Source: Devosia litorisediminis
GTDB taxonomy: Bacteria; Pseudomonadota; Alphaproteobacteria; Rhizobiales; Devosiaceae
Assembly: GCF_018334155.1 (NCBI RefSeq)
Contig: NZ_JAGXTP010000001.1
Coordinates: 992,001-1,056,000 of the forward strand
DNA: 64,000 nt
Direction of reading: 5' to 3'
Positions within the stretch are counted from its first letter, which is position 1; the number at the start of each line of letters is the position of its first letter. The notes beneath the pieces are model-generated. The model saw only the letters and a list, made by a program, of their open reading frames with translations. It did not search any database and was not told where the DNA came from. Both the position numbers and the translations under genes were made by a program. This document shows, piece by piece, positions 1 to 8,897 of this stretch.

Positions 1-23
1 CGCATGGTTTTGCATGTCAGCAG

Positions 24-47
24 TTTGCGCGGCAAATGCCGCGCAAA
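24..47. terminator. Stem-loop after the PAS protein gene
   Basis: A perfect 10-bp inverted repeat (TTTGCGCGGC, loop AAAT, GCCGCGCAAA) lies just past the stop codon of the minus-strand PAS gene. It could end that transcript or protect its 3' end. Neither side has a T-run, so it is not a textbook intrinsic terminator. Confidence 0.4.
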
Positions 48-73
48 TTGAATTGGTGTTGTTGGCGGCTTGC

Positions 74-727
74 TTACTGACGTCCGCCGTCGATAACGGC
101 GAGATGGGCGTAGCGCCGTGCGGTGCGGCCAAAGACTGTCGCTGGCATGGCGCTAGGCGCCGTGTGACTGGCATAGGTGACATCGCTGCCGACATTGGTG
201 GCGACTTCGCGCACCTTGTCTTCGAGCGCAATATCATCAGGCCAGATCAGGCGCAGGCCAGTGATGCGCTGTTCCATGATGGGCTGAACGCCAAGCCAGT
301 AAGGCTCATCGAGCGCAGTCATGGCGCCGAGCAGGCGCGTATGAGTGGAGCCATTGTGCCGCAGGGGCATCAGGATGGTCTCGAAGTTCACCTTGGTGTG
401 CAGGGCAGTGGTGCCCTGGAAGGTAACCAGCGCGACAGCATGATCTTCGGTTACTGCACGGATCAGGGTGTCCATGGCGTCGCCGTCGCGTTCGTGCCAG
501 AGCGCTGAGAAAGAGCGTCCCTTGAGTTCACGGCAATAGCTGGTGCACAAGTGCGAGCCGGCCAGACGGAACGAAAACTTGTCGCTTTCGTCGAGCTCAA
601 GAATGAATGTATTGGCCAGTGCAGAACGGATCTGCGTGGGATCAATGTCCTTCCGTTCCGGCGCGCTACGCGAGCCGCGGATGGAGTTCCAATAATCATA
701 GAGCGTCTTGGTGCTCGTTTTCTGCAT
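74..727 (-). CDS. PAS domain protein (PAS_5 type)
   Basis: A soluble protein of 217 aa that looks like a single-domain PAS_5 sensor of Alphaproteobacteria. It opens with a YDYWNSIRGSR segment, followed by a PAS-like core (NTFILELD, FSFRLAGSHL, RELKGRSF) and a domain that includes LMPLRHNG, which matches the family layout. There is no kinase, cyclase or DNA-binding part. The start at 727 is chosen because the family begins at MQKT; the open frame continues upstream to 931 without family-like sequence. Members of this family include small cell-cycle/motility regulators, and a CtrA-like box lies about 100 bp upstream, so a cell-cycle link is possible but inferred. Ligand and partner are unknown. 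Confidence 0.75.
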   Translation of the reverse strand: MQKTSTKTLYDYWNSIRGSRSAPERKDIDPTQIRSALANTFILELDESDKFSFRLAGSHLCTSYCRELKGRSFSALWHERDGDAMDTLIRAVTEDHAVALVTFQGTTALHTKVNFETILMPLRHNGSTHTRLLGAMTALDEPYWLGVQPIMEQRITGLRLIWPDDIALEDKVREVATNVGSDVTYASHTAPSAMPATVFGRTARRYAHLAVIDGGRQ

Positions 728-822
728 GTTCTGTGACCCGCCATTCGAGCATCCACGTTCCCCCCTGATGGAACGCTTCTGCGATGAGGAGACTTTCGCA
801 AAACCTGACGGCAAAAGCGCTC

Positions 823-844
823 TTAAAGAAAGGTTAAGGTTAAC
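823..844. promoter_or_regulatory. Candidate CtrA box with an extra half-site
   Basis: TTAA at 823-826 and TTAA at 834-837 are separated by exactly 7 bases, which is the full CtrA consensus spacing. A further TTAAC follows at 840-844. The site lies between the divergent PAS gene (start 727) and rhomboid gene (start 910) and could control either. Match by eye only. Confidence 0.5.
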
Positions 845-909
845 GTGGGTGTGCCAATGTGGAAAAGAGAGCTGGAAGCCGCAGGGCGCCAGCGAGTCGG
901 AGTGAATTG

Positions 910-1644
910 ATGTCTGAACAAGGTTCCACACCAGAGAACACCCCGCCTGCCGGGCGTGAGCCGGTGTTCCTGTTGCCCGGCGCGGTGACAGCTATGATCG
1001 GTGTTCTGGTGGCGATTCACCTCGCGTCAACCTTCGTGCTTAACCCGGACGGCATGGCGCAAATGGTGTTCTGGTTTGCGTTCCAGCCCCTGCGAATCCT
1101 GGCTGGTGCCAGCGATATTGCCTTGGCTGTACCGCTGATCTGGACGCCTTTCACCCATGCCTTGATGCATGGCGGGTGGGAGCATCTGCTATTCAACGTA
1201 GCGTGGTTCGCCATCTTTGCGACACCCGTGACCCGCCGCTATGGGGCAGGGCCGATGCTGGCCATCTTTTTTGTGTCGGCAGCGGCGGGCGCTGCTTTCT
1301 TTGCAGCAACGACCTTGACCTCCGGTGCCTACCTGATTGGAGCGTCCGGCGGGGTTTCAGGTCTGACCGGTGCGGCCGTGCGCTTTATTTTCCAGCCGGT
1401 GATCGTGGCGCAACATCCAGAAACCGGTCAGCGGGTGATTGTCGGGCGCAAGCTGGCGAGCTTTGCTGACATGTGGCGCGATACGCGCACGCGCAGTTTC
1501 GTGTTAATCTGGGTTGTGCTCAACGCGGCAGTGCCGCTGCTGCCCCTGTTTACCGGCGCCTCAGTTGCTGTCGCTTGGCAGGCGCATTTGGGCGGCTTTA
1601 TTGCAGGTATCGCAATGGTTGGACTGTTTGAGCGGCGTAGCTAG
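910..1644 (+). CDS. Rhomboid family intramembrane serine protease
   Basis: Inner-membrane protease of 244 aa that should cut transmembrane substrates within the bilayer. The catalytic serine sits in GASGG (Ser146) and the catalytic histidine in QAHLGG (His226). The [14 protein letters not shown] segment near residues 85-98 matches the conserved rhomboid region with the HxxxHxxxN pattern. About six hydrophobic helices are visible. The N-terminal 20 residues are polar and cytoplasmic. ATG at 910 is preferred over upstream in-frame codons because the earlier stretch is not family-like. The stop overlaps that of the convergent hisI by three bases. The substrate is unknown. Confidence 0.9.
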   Translation: MSEQGSTPENTPPAGREPVFLLPGAVTAMIGVLVAIHLASTFVLNPDGMAQMVFWFAFQPLRILAGASDIALAVPLIWTPFTHALMHGGWEHLLFNVAWFAIFATPVTRRYGAGPMLAIFFVSAAAGAAFFAATTLTSGAYLIGASGGVSGLTGAAVRFIFQPVIVAQHPETGQRVIVGRKLASFADMWRDTRTRSFVLIWVVLNAAVPLLPLFTGASVAVAWQAHLGGFIAGIAMVGLFERRS

Positions 1645-2099
1645 GCCTTGCTGGCGTAGACCTGCTTGGGATCAAACAACCGGGGCAAGCCCGTATCTTC
1701 AAGCGTAGCCACGCCGTCATGGACCGCCGCGCGCCGATAAAAGCAGGTTTTTCGCCCCGTGTGGCAGGCTGCGCCGCGCCCGGTCTGATTGACCACGAGA
1801 ACAATGGCGTCCTGATCGCAATCGGTGCGCAGTTCGACGACCTGCTGGGTTTCGCCTGAGGTTTCGCCCTTCTTCCACATTTTGGCGCGCGAGCGTGACC
1901 AATAGTGGGCGATGCCGGTTTCCAGCGTCAGCGCCAGAGCCTCGGCGTTCATGTGGGCGAGCATGAGCACATCTTTGCTGCCCGCTTCCACGGTCACGAC
2001 AGTCACCAGGCCCGCCGCATCAAAGCGCGGGGCAAAGCTTGTGCCTTCTTCAAGCTGGTCATGGTTCAGGGTGGCGGGGTCGGCGAAGGAAATACTCAT
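1641..2099 (-). CDS. hisI: Phosphoribosyl-AMP cyclohydrolase
   Basis: Third step of histidine biosynthesis: opens the adenine ring of phosphoribosyl-AMP. The 152-aa cytoplasmic protein has the family motifs in order: [27 protein letters not shown] [16 protein letters not shown] for metal binding, and the zinc cysteines in AACHTG and KTCFYR. It lacks the fused HisE part, as is usual in Alphaproteobacteria. It lies 40 bp after folE on the same strand and is probably co-transcribed with it, an arrangement common in Hyphomicrobiales. Confidence 0.95.
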   Translation of the reverse strand: MSISFADPATLNHDQLEEGTSFAPRFDAAGLVTVVTVEAGSKDVLMLAHMNAEALALTLETGIAHYWSRSRAKMWKKGETSGETQQVVELRTDCDQDAIVLVVNQTGRGAACHTGRKTCFYRRAAVHDGVATLEDTGLPRLFDPKQVYASKA

Positions 2100-2139
2100 G
2101 GCATTCTTCTAGCGATACCCGGCAGTTTGATCCAGCTGC

Positions 2140-2763
2140 TTAGCGCTTGCCGATCATGGCCAGGAAACGGTCCTGTTCGACCCGGTCTTCGGCGAACACG
2201 CCGGTGAAGCGATGGGTGATGGTGGATGCGCCGTGTGCCCGAACCCCGCGCATGGACATGCACATATGCTCTGCCTCAAGCATAACGGCGGCACCGCGGG
2301 GATTAAGGTGCTCATTGATGGCGTCGACGATCTGGGCCGTAAGATTTTCTTGAGTCTGGAGGCGGCGCGCATAGACCTCGACCAGCCGTGCCAACTTGGA
2401 GAGGCCGACCACGCCATCATGGGGCAGGTAGGCGATATGGGCTTTGCCCACGAACGGCACCATGTGGTGTTCACAGTGGGAATTGAACGGAATGTCGCGC
2501 ACCAGCACGATGTCGTCATAGCCGCCGACATCCTTGAAGGTCTTGGACAGCACGGTGCCCGCATCCTGATCATAGCCGGCAAAAAATTCGCCATAGGCAC
2601 GCGTCACGCGACCGGGGGTCTCCAGCAAACCTTCACGACCGGGATCGTCGCCGGCCCAGGCGAGCAGCGTGCGCACAGCGGCTTCTGCTTCTTCACGGCT
2701 GGGGCGGCGAATTTCTGTGGTGCTAGCGAGAACGGCGCCGACTGGCTTGGTGTGGGCATCCAT
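2140..2763 (-). CDS. folE: GTP cyclohydrolase I
   Basis: Converts GTP to dihydroneopterin triphosphate, the first step of tetrahydrofolate synthesis. The protein of 207 aa has the zinc and active-site signature CEHHMVPF, the [17 protein letters not shown] segment, and MCMSMRGV with the second zinc cysteine. Its length is normal for the bacterial homodecameric enzyme. The first 25 residues are variable. It leads the folE-hisI pair and faces the iron-sulfur scaffold gene across a 143-bp divergent promoter region. Confidence 0.96.
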   Translation of the reverse strand: MDAHTKPVGAVLASTTEIRRPSREEAEAAVRTLLAWAGDDPGREGLLETPGRVTRAYGEFFAGYDQDAGTVLSKTFKDVGGYDDIVLVRDIPFNSHCEHHMVPFVGKAHIAYLPHDGVVGLSKLARLVEVYARRLQTQENLTAQIVDAINEHLNPRGAAVMLEAEHMCMSMRGVRAHGASTITHRFTGVFAEDRVEQDRFLAMIGKR

Positions 2764-2834
2764 GGTGGCGGCTCCTTTGCGCGACGACCCTTGTTACGCA
2801 GTCGACGCGATTTTGGACCAGTTGGCCCGACGAC

Positions 2835-2882
2835 CTGACAGTCCGCATTTCAGCCCCTATATAAGGGGCGCCTCCAGAGGCG
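2835..2882 (+). promoter_or_regulatory. Candidate promoter with palindromes at the -10
   Basis: CTGACA (2835-2840), a 17-bp spacer and TATATA (2858-2863) form a plausible sigma-70 promoter for the plus-strand scaffold-yidD pair. The -10 lies inside an inverted repeat, GCCCCT-ATATA-AGGGGC (2853-2869). A second one, CGCCTC-CA-GAGGCG (2869-2882), follows at the expected transcript start. These could be operator or leader structures. Inference from pattern only. Confidence 0.45.
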
Positions 2883-2906
2883 ACAAGAAACAGAATTGTT
2901 TGGTTG

Positions 2907-3359
2907 ATGGAACTCAGCGCTCTCTATTCTCAGAAGATCCTCGATCTTGCGGGAAATGCCCAACAGCCGCCGCGGCTGGCGGCGCCGCATGCCAGTGCGC
3001 GCAAGGTGAGCCGCGTCTGCGGCTCAGTGATTGAGGTTGATCTCAACATCGAAGACGGTGTGATCGTCTCCTATGGTCACGATGTCTCCGCCTGTGCGCT
3101 CGGCCAGACTTCTGCAGCAGTGGTGGCGCGAGAGATTGTCGGTACTCCGGTGGACCAATTCCGGGCGTTGCGCGATCAGATGCATGCCATGCTCAAGGAC
3201 AATGGCGCGCCGCCAGCCGGCAAATGGAGCGATCTGGGCTATCTTGAGCCGGTGCGGGAGTATCGCGCACGACACATGTCGACCCTGCTGGTGTTTGATG
3301 CGGTAGTTGCGGCAATCGAAAAAGCTCAATCCGCAGAATCGGTTGAGATGGTTCGCTGA
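2907..3359 (+). CDS. Iron-sulfur cluster assembly scaffold (NifU/SufU N-terminal type)
   Basis: A 150-aa protein resembling the IscU/NifU-N scaffold fold, on which iron-sulfur clusters are built before transfer. The N-terminus (ELSALYSQKILDLAGN) and the region SYGHDVSACALGQTSAA match the family around the first cluster-ligand cysteine. Further on, the other two canonical cysteines are not visible: the GYLEPVREYRARH region has none. Cluster binding may therefore be altered, as in other alphaproteobacterial members annotated as iron-sulfur scaffold. ATG at 2907 is used. The TGA overlaps the yidD ATG, which suggests translational coupling. Confidence 0.75.
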   Translation: MELSALYSQKILDLAGNAQQPPRLAAPHASARKVSRVCGSVIEVDLNIEDGVIVSYGHDVSACALGQTSAAVVAREIVGTPVDQFRALRDQMHAMLKDNGAPPAGKWSDLGYLEPVREYRARHMSTLLVFDAVVAAIEKAQSAESVEMVR

Positions 3360-3670
3360 TGAATGGATTCATTGCAGCGGTGTGGTGCTTGATTGATCTG
3401 CCGTTCAAGTTCGCGGCGGTCCTGCTGATCACCATATATCGCTACACGCTGTCGGCCTTTGTTGGTCGAACCTGTCGGCATTTGCCCAGCTGCTCAGAAT
3501 ACACCGGCAACGCGATCTGGAAATTCGGGTTCTGGCCCGGCGGCTGGATGGGGCTGGCGCGCTTTGTGCGGTGTCGTCCTGGCGGGACGGATGGCTATGA
3601 TCCGGTGCCAGAGGCGATGCCGGAACGCGCATGTTGGTATCGACCATGGACGTATGGGCGCTGGAAATAA
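3359..3670 (+). CDS. yidD: Membrane protein insertion efficiency factor
   Basis: Small inner-membrane-associated protein of 103 aa that helps YidC insert membrane proteins. An amphipathic/hydrophobic N-terminus is followed by the conserved core YRYTLSAFVGRTCRHLPSCS with its cysteines, then EYTGNAIWKFG and RFVRCRPGGTDGYDPVP. The C-terminal tail (CWYRPWTYGRWK) is slightly longer than in E. coli. It overlaps the preceding scaffold gene by three bases. In many bacteria yidD sits with rpmH-rnpA-yidC; here it lies before thrS, as is common in Hyphomicrobiales. Confidence 0.93.
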   Translation: MNGFIAAVWCLIDLPFKFAAVLLITIYRYTLSAFVGRTCRHLPSCSEYTGNAIWKFGFWPGGWMGLARFVRCRPGGTDGYDPVPEAMPERACWYRPWTYGRWK

Positions 3671-3741
3671 TTGTCAGGCATGCTAGACAGGCGCCCGTGC
3701 TGCAATAATTGCGGCATTATTCCTATTTCTGGAGATCAAAA

Positions 3742-5721
3742 ATGACGATCAAGGTGACGTTTCCCGACGGTGCAACTCGCGACTATCCGCGCGGCACCAC
3801 TGGGACCACCATCGTCGAGGGTGTCTCCAAGAGCCTGGCCAAGAAAACCGTCGCGATGCGGTGGAATGGCACGCTCAGCGATTTGAGCGACGCACTCGAG
3901 GCCGACGGCAAGATCGAGTTCGTGACCCGTGACAGCGGCTCCAAGGATGTGCTGGAGCTGATCCGGCACGATGCCGCTCACGTGCTGGCTGAAGCCGTTC
4001 AGGAATTGTGGCCCGATACGCAGGTGACGATTGGCCCGGTGATCGAGAACGGTTTCTACTACGACTTCAAGCGTGACGAGCCGTTTTCGGAAGAAGATTT
4101 CCCCGCCATCGAAAAGAAGATGGCTGAGATCATTGCGCGCGGCGCTGCCTTTACCAAGGAAGTGTGGACGCGCGATCAGGCCAAGGACTTCTTTTCGGCG
4201 CGGGGCGAGAACTTCAAGGTCGAACTGGTCGATGCCATTCCGGCTGACCAGTCGCTGAAAATGTACAAGCAGGGGCAGTGGATCGACCTTTGCCGTGGCC
4301 CGCACATGCGTTCGGTCAAGGACGTTGGTGTTGCTTTCAAGCTGACCAAGGTAGCCGGCGCCTATTGGCGTGGCGATAGCAACAACCCGGTATTGAGCCG
4401 CATTTACGGTACCGCCTTCGCCACCAAGGATGAGCTGGACGGCTATCTGCACATGGTCGAAGAGGCTGAAAAGCGCGACCACCGCAAGATCGGGCAGGAA
4501 ATGGATCTCTACCATTTCCAGTCCGAGGCGATGGGCAGCGTCTTCTGGCACCCGAGGGGTTTTGTACTGTTTAACCAGATGGAAGCCTATATCCGGCGTC
4601 GTCTGGATACGGCTGGCTATCAGGAAGTGAAGACGCCGCAGCTGATGAGCTCCAAGTTTTGGGAGCAGTCGGGCCATTGGGGCAAGTATCGCGAAAACAT
4701 GTTCGTGGTGCCCGATGAAGTGCCCGGCACGGAGGATGAAGGTCCCGTGCTTAGCGGCAAGGGCGATCTGATGGCGCTCAAGCCGATGAACTGCCCGGCG
4801 CACGTGCAGATCTTCAATCAGGGCATCAAGAGCTATCGCGACCTGCCGCTGCGCATGGCGGAGTTTGGCTGCTGTCACCGCAACGAGGCGCATGGCGCCT
4901 TGCACGGCCTGATGCGTGTGCGTCAGATGACCCAGGACGACGCGCACATTTTCTGTCGCGAAGACCAGATTCAGTCTGAGACCGAGCACTTCGTGCACCT
5001 GCTCTACTCGGTCTACGGCCATATGGGCTTTGACAATGTGATCATCAAGCTGGCGACGCGCCCCGAGAAGTTCGGTGGCACGATTGAACGCTGGGATGCG
5101 GCCGAAAAGGCGCTGGGCGATGCTCTGCGCGCGACGGGTTATGATTTCGAGATCGCAGAAGGCGAGGGCGCGTTCTACGCGCCCAAGCTGGAATTCCACC
5201 TCAAGGACGCCATTGGCCGGTCCTGGCAGGTGGGCACGCTGCAGCTCGATTATGTCCTGCCCGAACGGCTCGATGCGACCTATGTCGCCGAGGATGGCTC
5301 ACGCCAGTATGCCGTGATGCTGCACCGCGCGATCCTGGGCTCGCTTGAGCGCTTTATCGGCATGCTGATTGAGAACTATGCCGGCAGGATGCCGATGTGG
5401 CTGGCCCCAACGCAGGTTGTGGTGGCGACCATTGTTTCGGAAGCCGACGATTATGCCGAAAAGCTGGTGCGCCAGCTCAAGGCCGCCGGTATTCGTGCCG
5501 AGCTCGACGTGCGCAATCAGAAGATCAACTACAAGGTGCGTGAGCACTCGGTAGGCAAGGTTCCGCTGATGTTTGTCGTGGGCAAGCGCGAGGCTGAGGA
5601 GGGGACTGTTTCGGTCCGTCGCCTGGGCACTGAAGGGCAAAAGGTCGAGCCGTTCATGGACGCTTTGGTAGCCCTGATGGCGGAGGCCACCCCGCCGGAC
5701 CTCAAGGAAAAGGCAGCCTGA
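3742..5721 (+). CDS. thrS: Threonine-tRNA ligase
   Basis: Charges tRNA-Thr with threonine. The protein is 659 aa, normal for the family. It has an N-terminal TGS domain (residues 1 to about 64) and an editing domain with [12 protein letters not shown] and YDFKRDEPF. The class II catalytic core carries the zinc ligands in MNCPAH and the conserved [22 protein letters not shown]. Residues 560-650 form the anticodon-binding domain. ATG at 3742 has GGAG 7 bases upstream and begins the TGS domain; an upstream in-frame codon at 3709 is not family-like. Two short inverted repeats lie in the leader (3702-3721). Confidence 0.97.
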   Translation: MTIKVTFPDGATRDYPRGTTGTTIVEGVSKSLAKKTVAMRWNGTLSDLSDALEADGKIEFVTRDSGSKDVLELIRHDAAHVLAEAVQELWPDTQVTIGPVIENGFYYDFKRDEPFSEEDFPAIEKKMAEIIARGAAFTKEVWTRDQAKDFFSARGENFKVELVDAIPADQSLKMYKQGQWIDLCRGPHMRSVKDVGVAFKLTKVAGAYWRGDSNNPVLSRIYGTAFATKDELDGYLHMVEEAEKRDHRKIGQEMDLYHFQSEAMGSVFWHPRGFVLFNQMEAYIRRRLDTAGYQEVKTPQLMSSKFWEQSGHWGKYRENMFVVPDEVPGTEDEGPVLSGKGDLMALKPMNCPAHVQIFNQGIKSYRDLPLRMAEFGCCHRNEAHGALHGLMRVRQMTQDDAHIFCREDQIQSETEHFVHLLYSVYGHMGFDNVIIKLATRPEKFGGTIERWDAAEKALGDALRATGYDFEIAEGEGAFYAPKLEFHLKDAIGRSWQVGTLQLDYVLPERLDATYVAEDGSRQYAVMLHRAILGSLERFIGMLIENYAGRMPMWLAPTQVVVATIVSEADDYAEKLVRQLKAAGIRAELDVRNQKINYKVREHSVGKVPLMFVVGKREAEEGTVSVRRLGTEGQKVEPFMDALVALMAEATPPDLKEKAA

Positions 5722-5724
5722 GCC

Positions 5725-5952
5725 ATGCCGCAACGGCCGTCCAACCGTGAAATCAAGGTCATCACCCATATGGGTGAGGACAATCTGCTCGGCCCCGATG
5801 ACTTCAAGGATGTGGGCGAAAAGGTCTTTGCCCGCATGCTCGCAAAAGGCTGGATTGAGACCACCGCCATTGAGGGCAAGTACAAGGCGACCCTGAAGGG
5901 TCTGATCATCCACGAAGGCGAAATCATCTACGCCGGACGTTTGCGCAGCTAA
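5725..5952 (+). CDS. Small conserved-looking protein of unknown function
   Basis: A 75-aa soluble protein directly after thrS (3 bases between stop and start) and before arfB (15 bases), so very likely in the same transcript. The composition is mixed, with no signal peptide or membrane segment. The C-terminal half (KYKATLKGLIIHEGEIIYAGR) looks like beta strands, and the middle (DFKDVGEKVFARMLAKGWI) like one helix. I do not recognise the family. Its place between two translation genes hints at a ribosome- or tRNA-related role, but that is only context. Confidence 0.65.
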   Translation: MPQRPSNREIKVITHMGEDNLLGPDDFKDVGEKVFARMLAKGWIETTAIEGKYKATLKGLIIHEGEIIYAGRLRS

Positions 5953-5967
5953 CCAGAGGAGCGGGAC

Positions 5968-6399
5968 ATGGCTGATCCCATCGTCATTACCCGCTCCGTC
6001 TCCATCGATCCCGGTGAGATCGAAGAGACATTCGTCCGCTCCGCCGGACCGGGCGGGCAGAACGTCAATAAGGTGTCGAGCGCTGTCCAACTGCGCTTTG
6101 ATCTCAAGAACTCGCCATCAATTCCCGAAGCGATGAAGCGCCGCGCAGCGACGCTGGCTGGCAAGCGGCTGACCAAGTCGGGTGTCATTGTGATTACCGC
6201 CAATTCGCACCGCGACCAGCCGATGAACCGCGCCGATGCGCAGGAAAAGCTGGTCGCCTTGCTGGTTGAAGCATCGCATGTGCCCAAATACCGGGTGGCA
6301 ACGCGCCCGACCCTGGCGTCAAAACGTCGACGCCTTGAAGGCAAGTCCATCCGCTCCGGCATCAAGCGGTTGCGCGGCACGCCCTCGGACGGTCACTAG
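5968..6399 (+). CDS. arfB: Alternative ribosome-rescue peptidyl-tRNA hydrolase
   Basis: Releases stalled ribosomes on non-stop mRNAs by hydrolysing peptidyl-tRNA. The 143-aa protein has the release-factor catalytic motif GPGGQ near residues 29-33, followed by NVNKVSSAV. A basic C-terminal tail (ASKRRRLEGKSIRSGIKRLRG) enters the empty mRNA channel in this family. It lacks the codon-recognition domains of RF1/RF2, which separates it from true release factors. GAGGAGCGGG precedes the start at 5968. Also called YaeJ. Confidence 0.93.
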   Translation: MADPIVITRSVSIDPGEIEETFVRSAGPGGQNVNKVSSAVQLRFDLKNSPSIPEAMKRRAATLAGKRLTKSGVIVITANSHRDQPMNRADAQEKLVALLVEASHVPKYRVATRPTLASKRRRLEGKSIRSGIKRLRGTPSDGH

Positions 6400-6482
6400 G
6401 CTGCGACTTCACGGTCTAAGTGAGCATCGCGACTTTGTCTCGCGCGCTCGCTAGTGTGGGCCGAGGCGGGGGATGCACGACC

Positions 6483-7829
6483 ATGAAAGTCGCAATTGTC
6501 GGTTCTGGCTATGTTGGGCTTGTCACAGGCGTATGTCTGGCTGACTTCGGTCATGAGGTCGTCTGCGTTGATAATGACCAGACAAAGGTCGATAGGCTGT
6601 CGCGCGGCGAGATCTCCATTCACGAGCCCGGGCTGGGCGAACTGATCAAATCCAATCTGGCAGCAGGACGCCTGTCGTTCACCTCGGCGCTGAGCGAGGC
6701 GGTGCCCACTGCCGAGATGGTGTTTATTTCAGTGGGGACGCCCTCGCGGCGTGGTGACGGCCATGCGGATCTGAGCTATGTTTACGCTGCTGCAGAGGCT
6801 GTGGCGGGCCATCTGTCCGGCTTCACGGTGGTTGTTACCAAGTCCACAGTGCCAGTAGGAACCGGTGACGAAGTCGCGCGCATTGTGGATAGCGCCAATC
6901 CAGATGCGGATGTGGAGGTTGTGTCCAACCCCGAATTCCTGCGCGAGGGCTCTGCCATTGACGACTTCAAACGCCCAGACCGCATAGTCATTGGCATCGC
7001 GAACGAGCGCGCCAGGACGCCGATGGCGGAACTGTATCGTCCGCTCTATCTCAATCAGGCGCCGCTGATGTTCACAGATCGTCGCACTGCCGAGCTGACC
7101 AAATATGCTGCCAATGCATTTCTCGCAATGAAGATCACCTTCATCAACGAGATGGCTGATCTTTGCGAAGCGGCAGGTGGCGATGTTCAGCAGGTCGCCC
7201 GGGGGATGGGGCTGGACAATCGGATCGGTCCGAAATTTCTACACGCAGGACCCGGCTTTGGCGGGTCGTGCTTTCCGAAAGACACATTGGCGTTGGTCAA
7301 GATCGCTCAGGATTTTGGCAGTCCAATGCGGCTGGTCGAGACCACGATCTCGATAAACGATCAGCGCAAAGCTGCGATGTCGCGCAAGATCGTTGCTGCT
7401 TGCGGTGGTGAGGTGCGGCGCAAAACCATAGGTGTGCTGGGTCTTACCTTCAAACCCAATACCGACGACATGCGCGAGGCCCCCTCAATCGACATCATCG
7501 GTGATCTCCTCGACAAGGGCGCGCGGGTTGTTGCCTACGACCCGCAAGGCATGCGGGCTGCGGCCGAACTGATGGACAATGTTGAATATGCGGCGAGCGC
7601 CTATGCGGTTGCTGAGAATGCCGACGCGCTGGTGATTGTCACCGAATGGAACGAGTTTCGCTCGCTTGATCTGGCGCGGTTGCGGCGGGCAATGGCGTCG
7701 CCAGTGCTGGTAGACCTCCGCAATGTCTACAGCTACGAAGAGGTGGCCAAGCATGGCTTCACCTATTTCAGTGTGGGCCGACCCGATGGGCAGGACGCTG
7801 ATCCGACCGTGGAGACGGCCGCCGAATAA
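6483..7829 (+). CDS. UDP-glucose 6-dehydrogenase
   Basis: Oxidises UDP-glucose twice to UDP-glucuronate with NAD. The 448-aa enzyme begins with the Rossmann motif VAIVGSGYVGLVTG. The middle contains STVPVGTGDEV and SNPEFLREGSAIDDF. The catalytic cysteine lies in GPGFGGSCFPKDT, and the C-terminal UDP-binding domain has LGLTFKPNTDDMREAPS. ATG at 6483 begins the Rossmann motif; upstream codons at 6420 would add 21 unrelated residues. It heads a three-gene sugar-nucleotide operon with the epimerase and phosphomannomutase, which probably feeds a uronic-acid-containing surface polysaccharide. Confidence 0.95.
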   Translation: MKVAIVGSGYVGLVTGVCLADFGHEVVCVDNDQTKVDRLSRGEISIHEPGLGELIKSNLAAGRLSFTSALSEAVPTAEMVFISVGTPSRRGDGHADLSYVYAAAEAVAGHLSGFTVVVTKSTVPVGTGDEVARIVDSANPDADVEVVSNPEFLREGSAIDDFKRPDRIVIGIANERARTPMAELYRPLYLNQAPLMFTDRRTAELTKYAANAFLAMKITFINEMADLCEAAGGDVQQVARGMGLDNRIGPKFLHAGPGFGGSCFPKDTLALVKIAQDFGSPMRLVETTISINDQRKAAMSRKIVAACGGEVRRKTIGVLGLTFKPNTDDMREAPSIDIIGDLLDKGARVVAYDPQGMRAAAELMDNVEYAASAYAVAENADALVIVTEWNEFRSLDLARLRRAMASPVLVDLRNVYSYEEVAKHGFTYFSVGRPDGQDADPTVETAAE

Positions 7830-7869
7830 CGACGGCGATGCCGACCACGAACGCCAGAAAGAGGACGTA

Positions 7870-8868
7870 TTGCAGGTCTTTGTCACGGGAACCGCTGGGT
7901 TTATCGGGTATCATCTGGCCAGGCGGTTGCTCGAAGATGGTCATGTGGTCACCGGCTTTGACGGTGTCACCGACTATTACGATGTGTCTTTAAAGCGGTC
8001 GCGACTGGCGGCTTTGCAGCAATATCCGCAATTCAGCGCAATCGAGGGCCGACTGGAAGACGCTGGTCTACTCAGCGAAACGCTGGAGCGGGCTCAAGCC
8101 GAAATCGTGGTTCATCTGGCTGCCCAGGCCGGCGTTCGCTACAGCATTGAGCAACCTCAGAGCTATATCAGCGCCAATCTGGTGGGGACGGCGAACCTGC
8201 TGGAAGCCGTTCGCGCCCACAAACCGCGCCACCTGCTGATGGCGTCGACCAGTTCGGTCTATGGCGGTAATACCAAGCTGCCATTTAGTGAACGGGACGC
8301 AGCAGACGCGCCTATCTCGCTCTATGCCGCGACCAAGAAGAGCAATGAGGTAATGGCCCATTCCTATGCCCATTTGTTCGATATCCCCACCACCATGCTG
8401 CGGTTCTTTACGGTCTATGGTCCGTGGGGCAGGCCCGACATGGCGTTGTTCAAATTTGTGTCCGCAATTTTGGCAGGGCAGCCCATCGAGATATTTGGCG
8501 AGGGGAAGATGCGACGTGATTTTACATTCGTCGACGATCTGATCGAGGCCATGATCCGGATCATGCCGTTAAGGCCGGAGCTGGGGCAACCGCTGCAGGG
8601 GGATTCGTTGTCGGCCGTTGCGCCCTACCGGGTTGTCAATCTGGCCGGTGGGCACCCGGAGTTGCTGATGGATTTTGTTGCTGCCATCGAGACGGCGTTG
8701 GGCCACAAGGCTGCGTACACGATCAAGCCCATGCAGGCCGGAGATCCGCGCGAAACAGCAGCCGATACCGCGTTGCTGCGGGAATTGGTGGGTGACCTGC
8801 CGCGGACGCCGATCAAGGCTGGGGTGGCCAGTTTTGTGGCATGGTACCGGCAGTATTATCGCGTGTGA
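7870..8868 (+). CDS. NAD-dependent epimerase, probably UDP-glucuronate 4-epimerase
   Basis: Short-chain dehydrogenase of 332 aa, extended type. It has the NAD motif GTAGFIGYH at the N-terminus, the serine pair in STSSVYG, the YxxxK pair in YAATKKSNE, and KMRRDFTFVDDL typical of UDP-glucuronate 4-epimerases. The start is taken as TTG at 7870, with AGAGGA 5 bases upstream, because the Rossmann strand follows at once. Together with the preceding dehydrogenase it would make UDP-galacturonate. Specificity is inferred from neighbours and overall motifs; another nucleotide-sugar epimerase is possible. Confidence 0.85.
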   Translation: MQVFVTGTAGFIGYHLARRLLEDGHVVTGFDGVTDYYDVSLKRSRLAALQQYPQFSAIEGRLEDAGLLSETLERAQAEIVVHLAAQAGVRYSIEQPQSYISANLVGTANLLEAVRAHKPRHLLMASTSSVYGGNTKLPFSERDAADAPISLYAATKKSNEVMAHSYAHLFDIPTTMLRFFTVYGPWGRPDMALFKFVSAILAGQPIEIFGEGKMRRDFTFVDDLIEAMIRIMPLRPELGQPLQGDSLSAVAPYRVVNLAGGHPELLMDFVAAIETALGHKAAYTIKPMQAGDPRETAADTALLRELVGDLPRTPIKAGVASFVAWYRQYYRV

Positions 8869-8897
8869 GTGCAAACGTTGGTTCGGGGAGCTTCCTT

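Noticed and set aside
3702..3721. Possible translational operator in the thrS leader
   Set aside because: The inverted repeats are short and AT-rich. ThrS autoregulation by a tRNA-like leader is known for E. coli but nothing tRNA-like is visible here.
3736..5199. A 487-codon open frame on the minus strand opposite thrS
   Set aside because: It is fully antisense to a clear threonine-tRNA ligase, has no family motifs and reflects high-GC codon bias.
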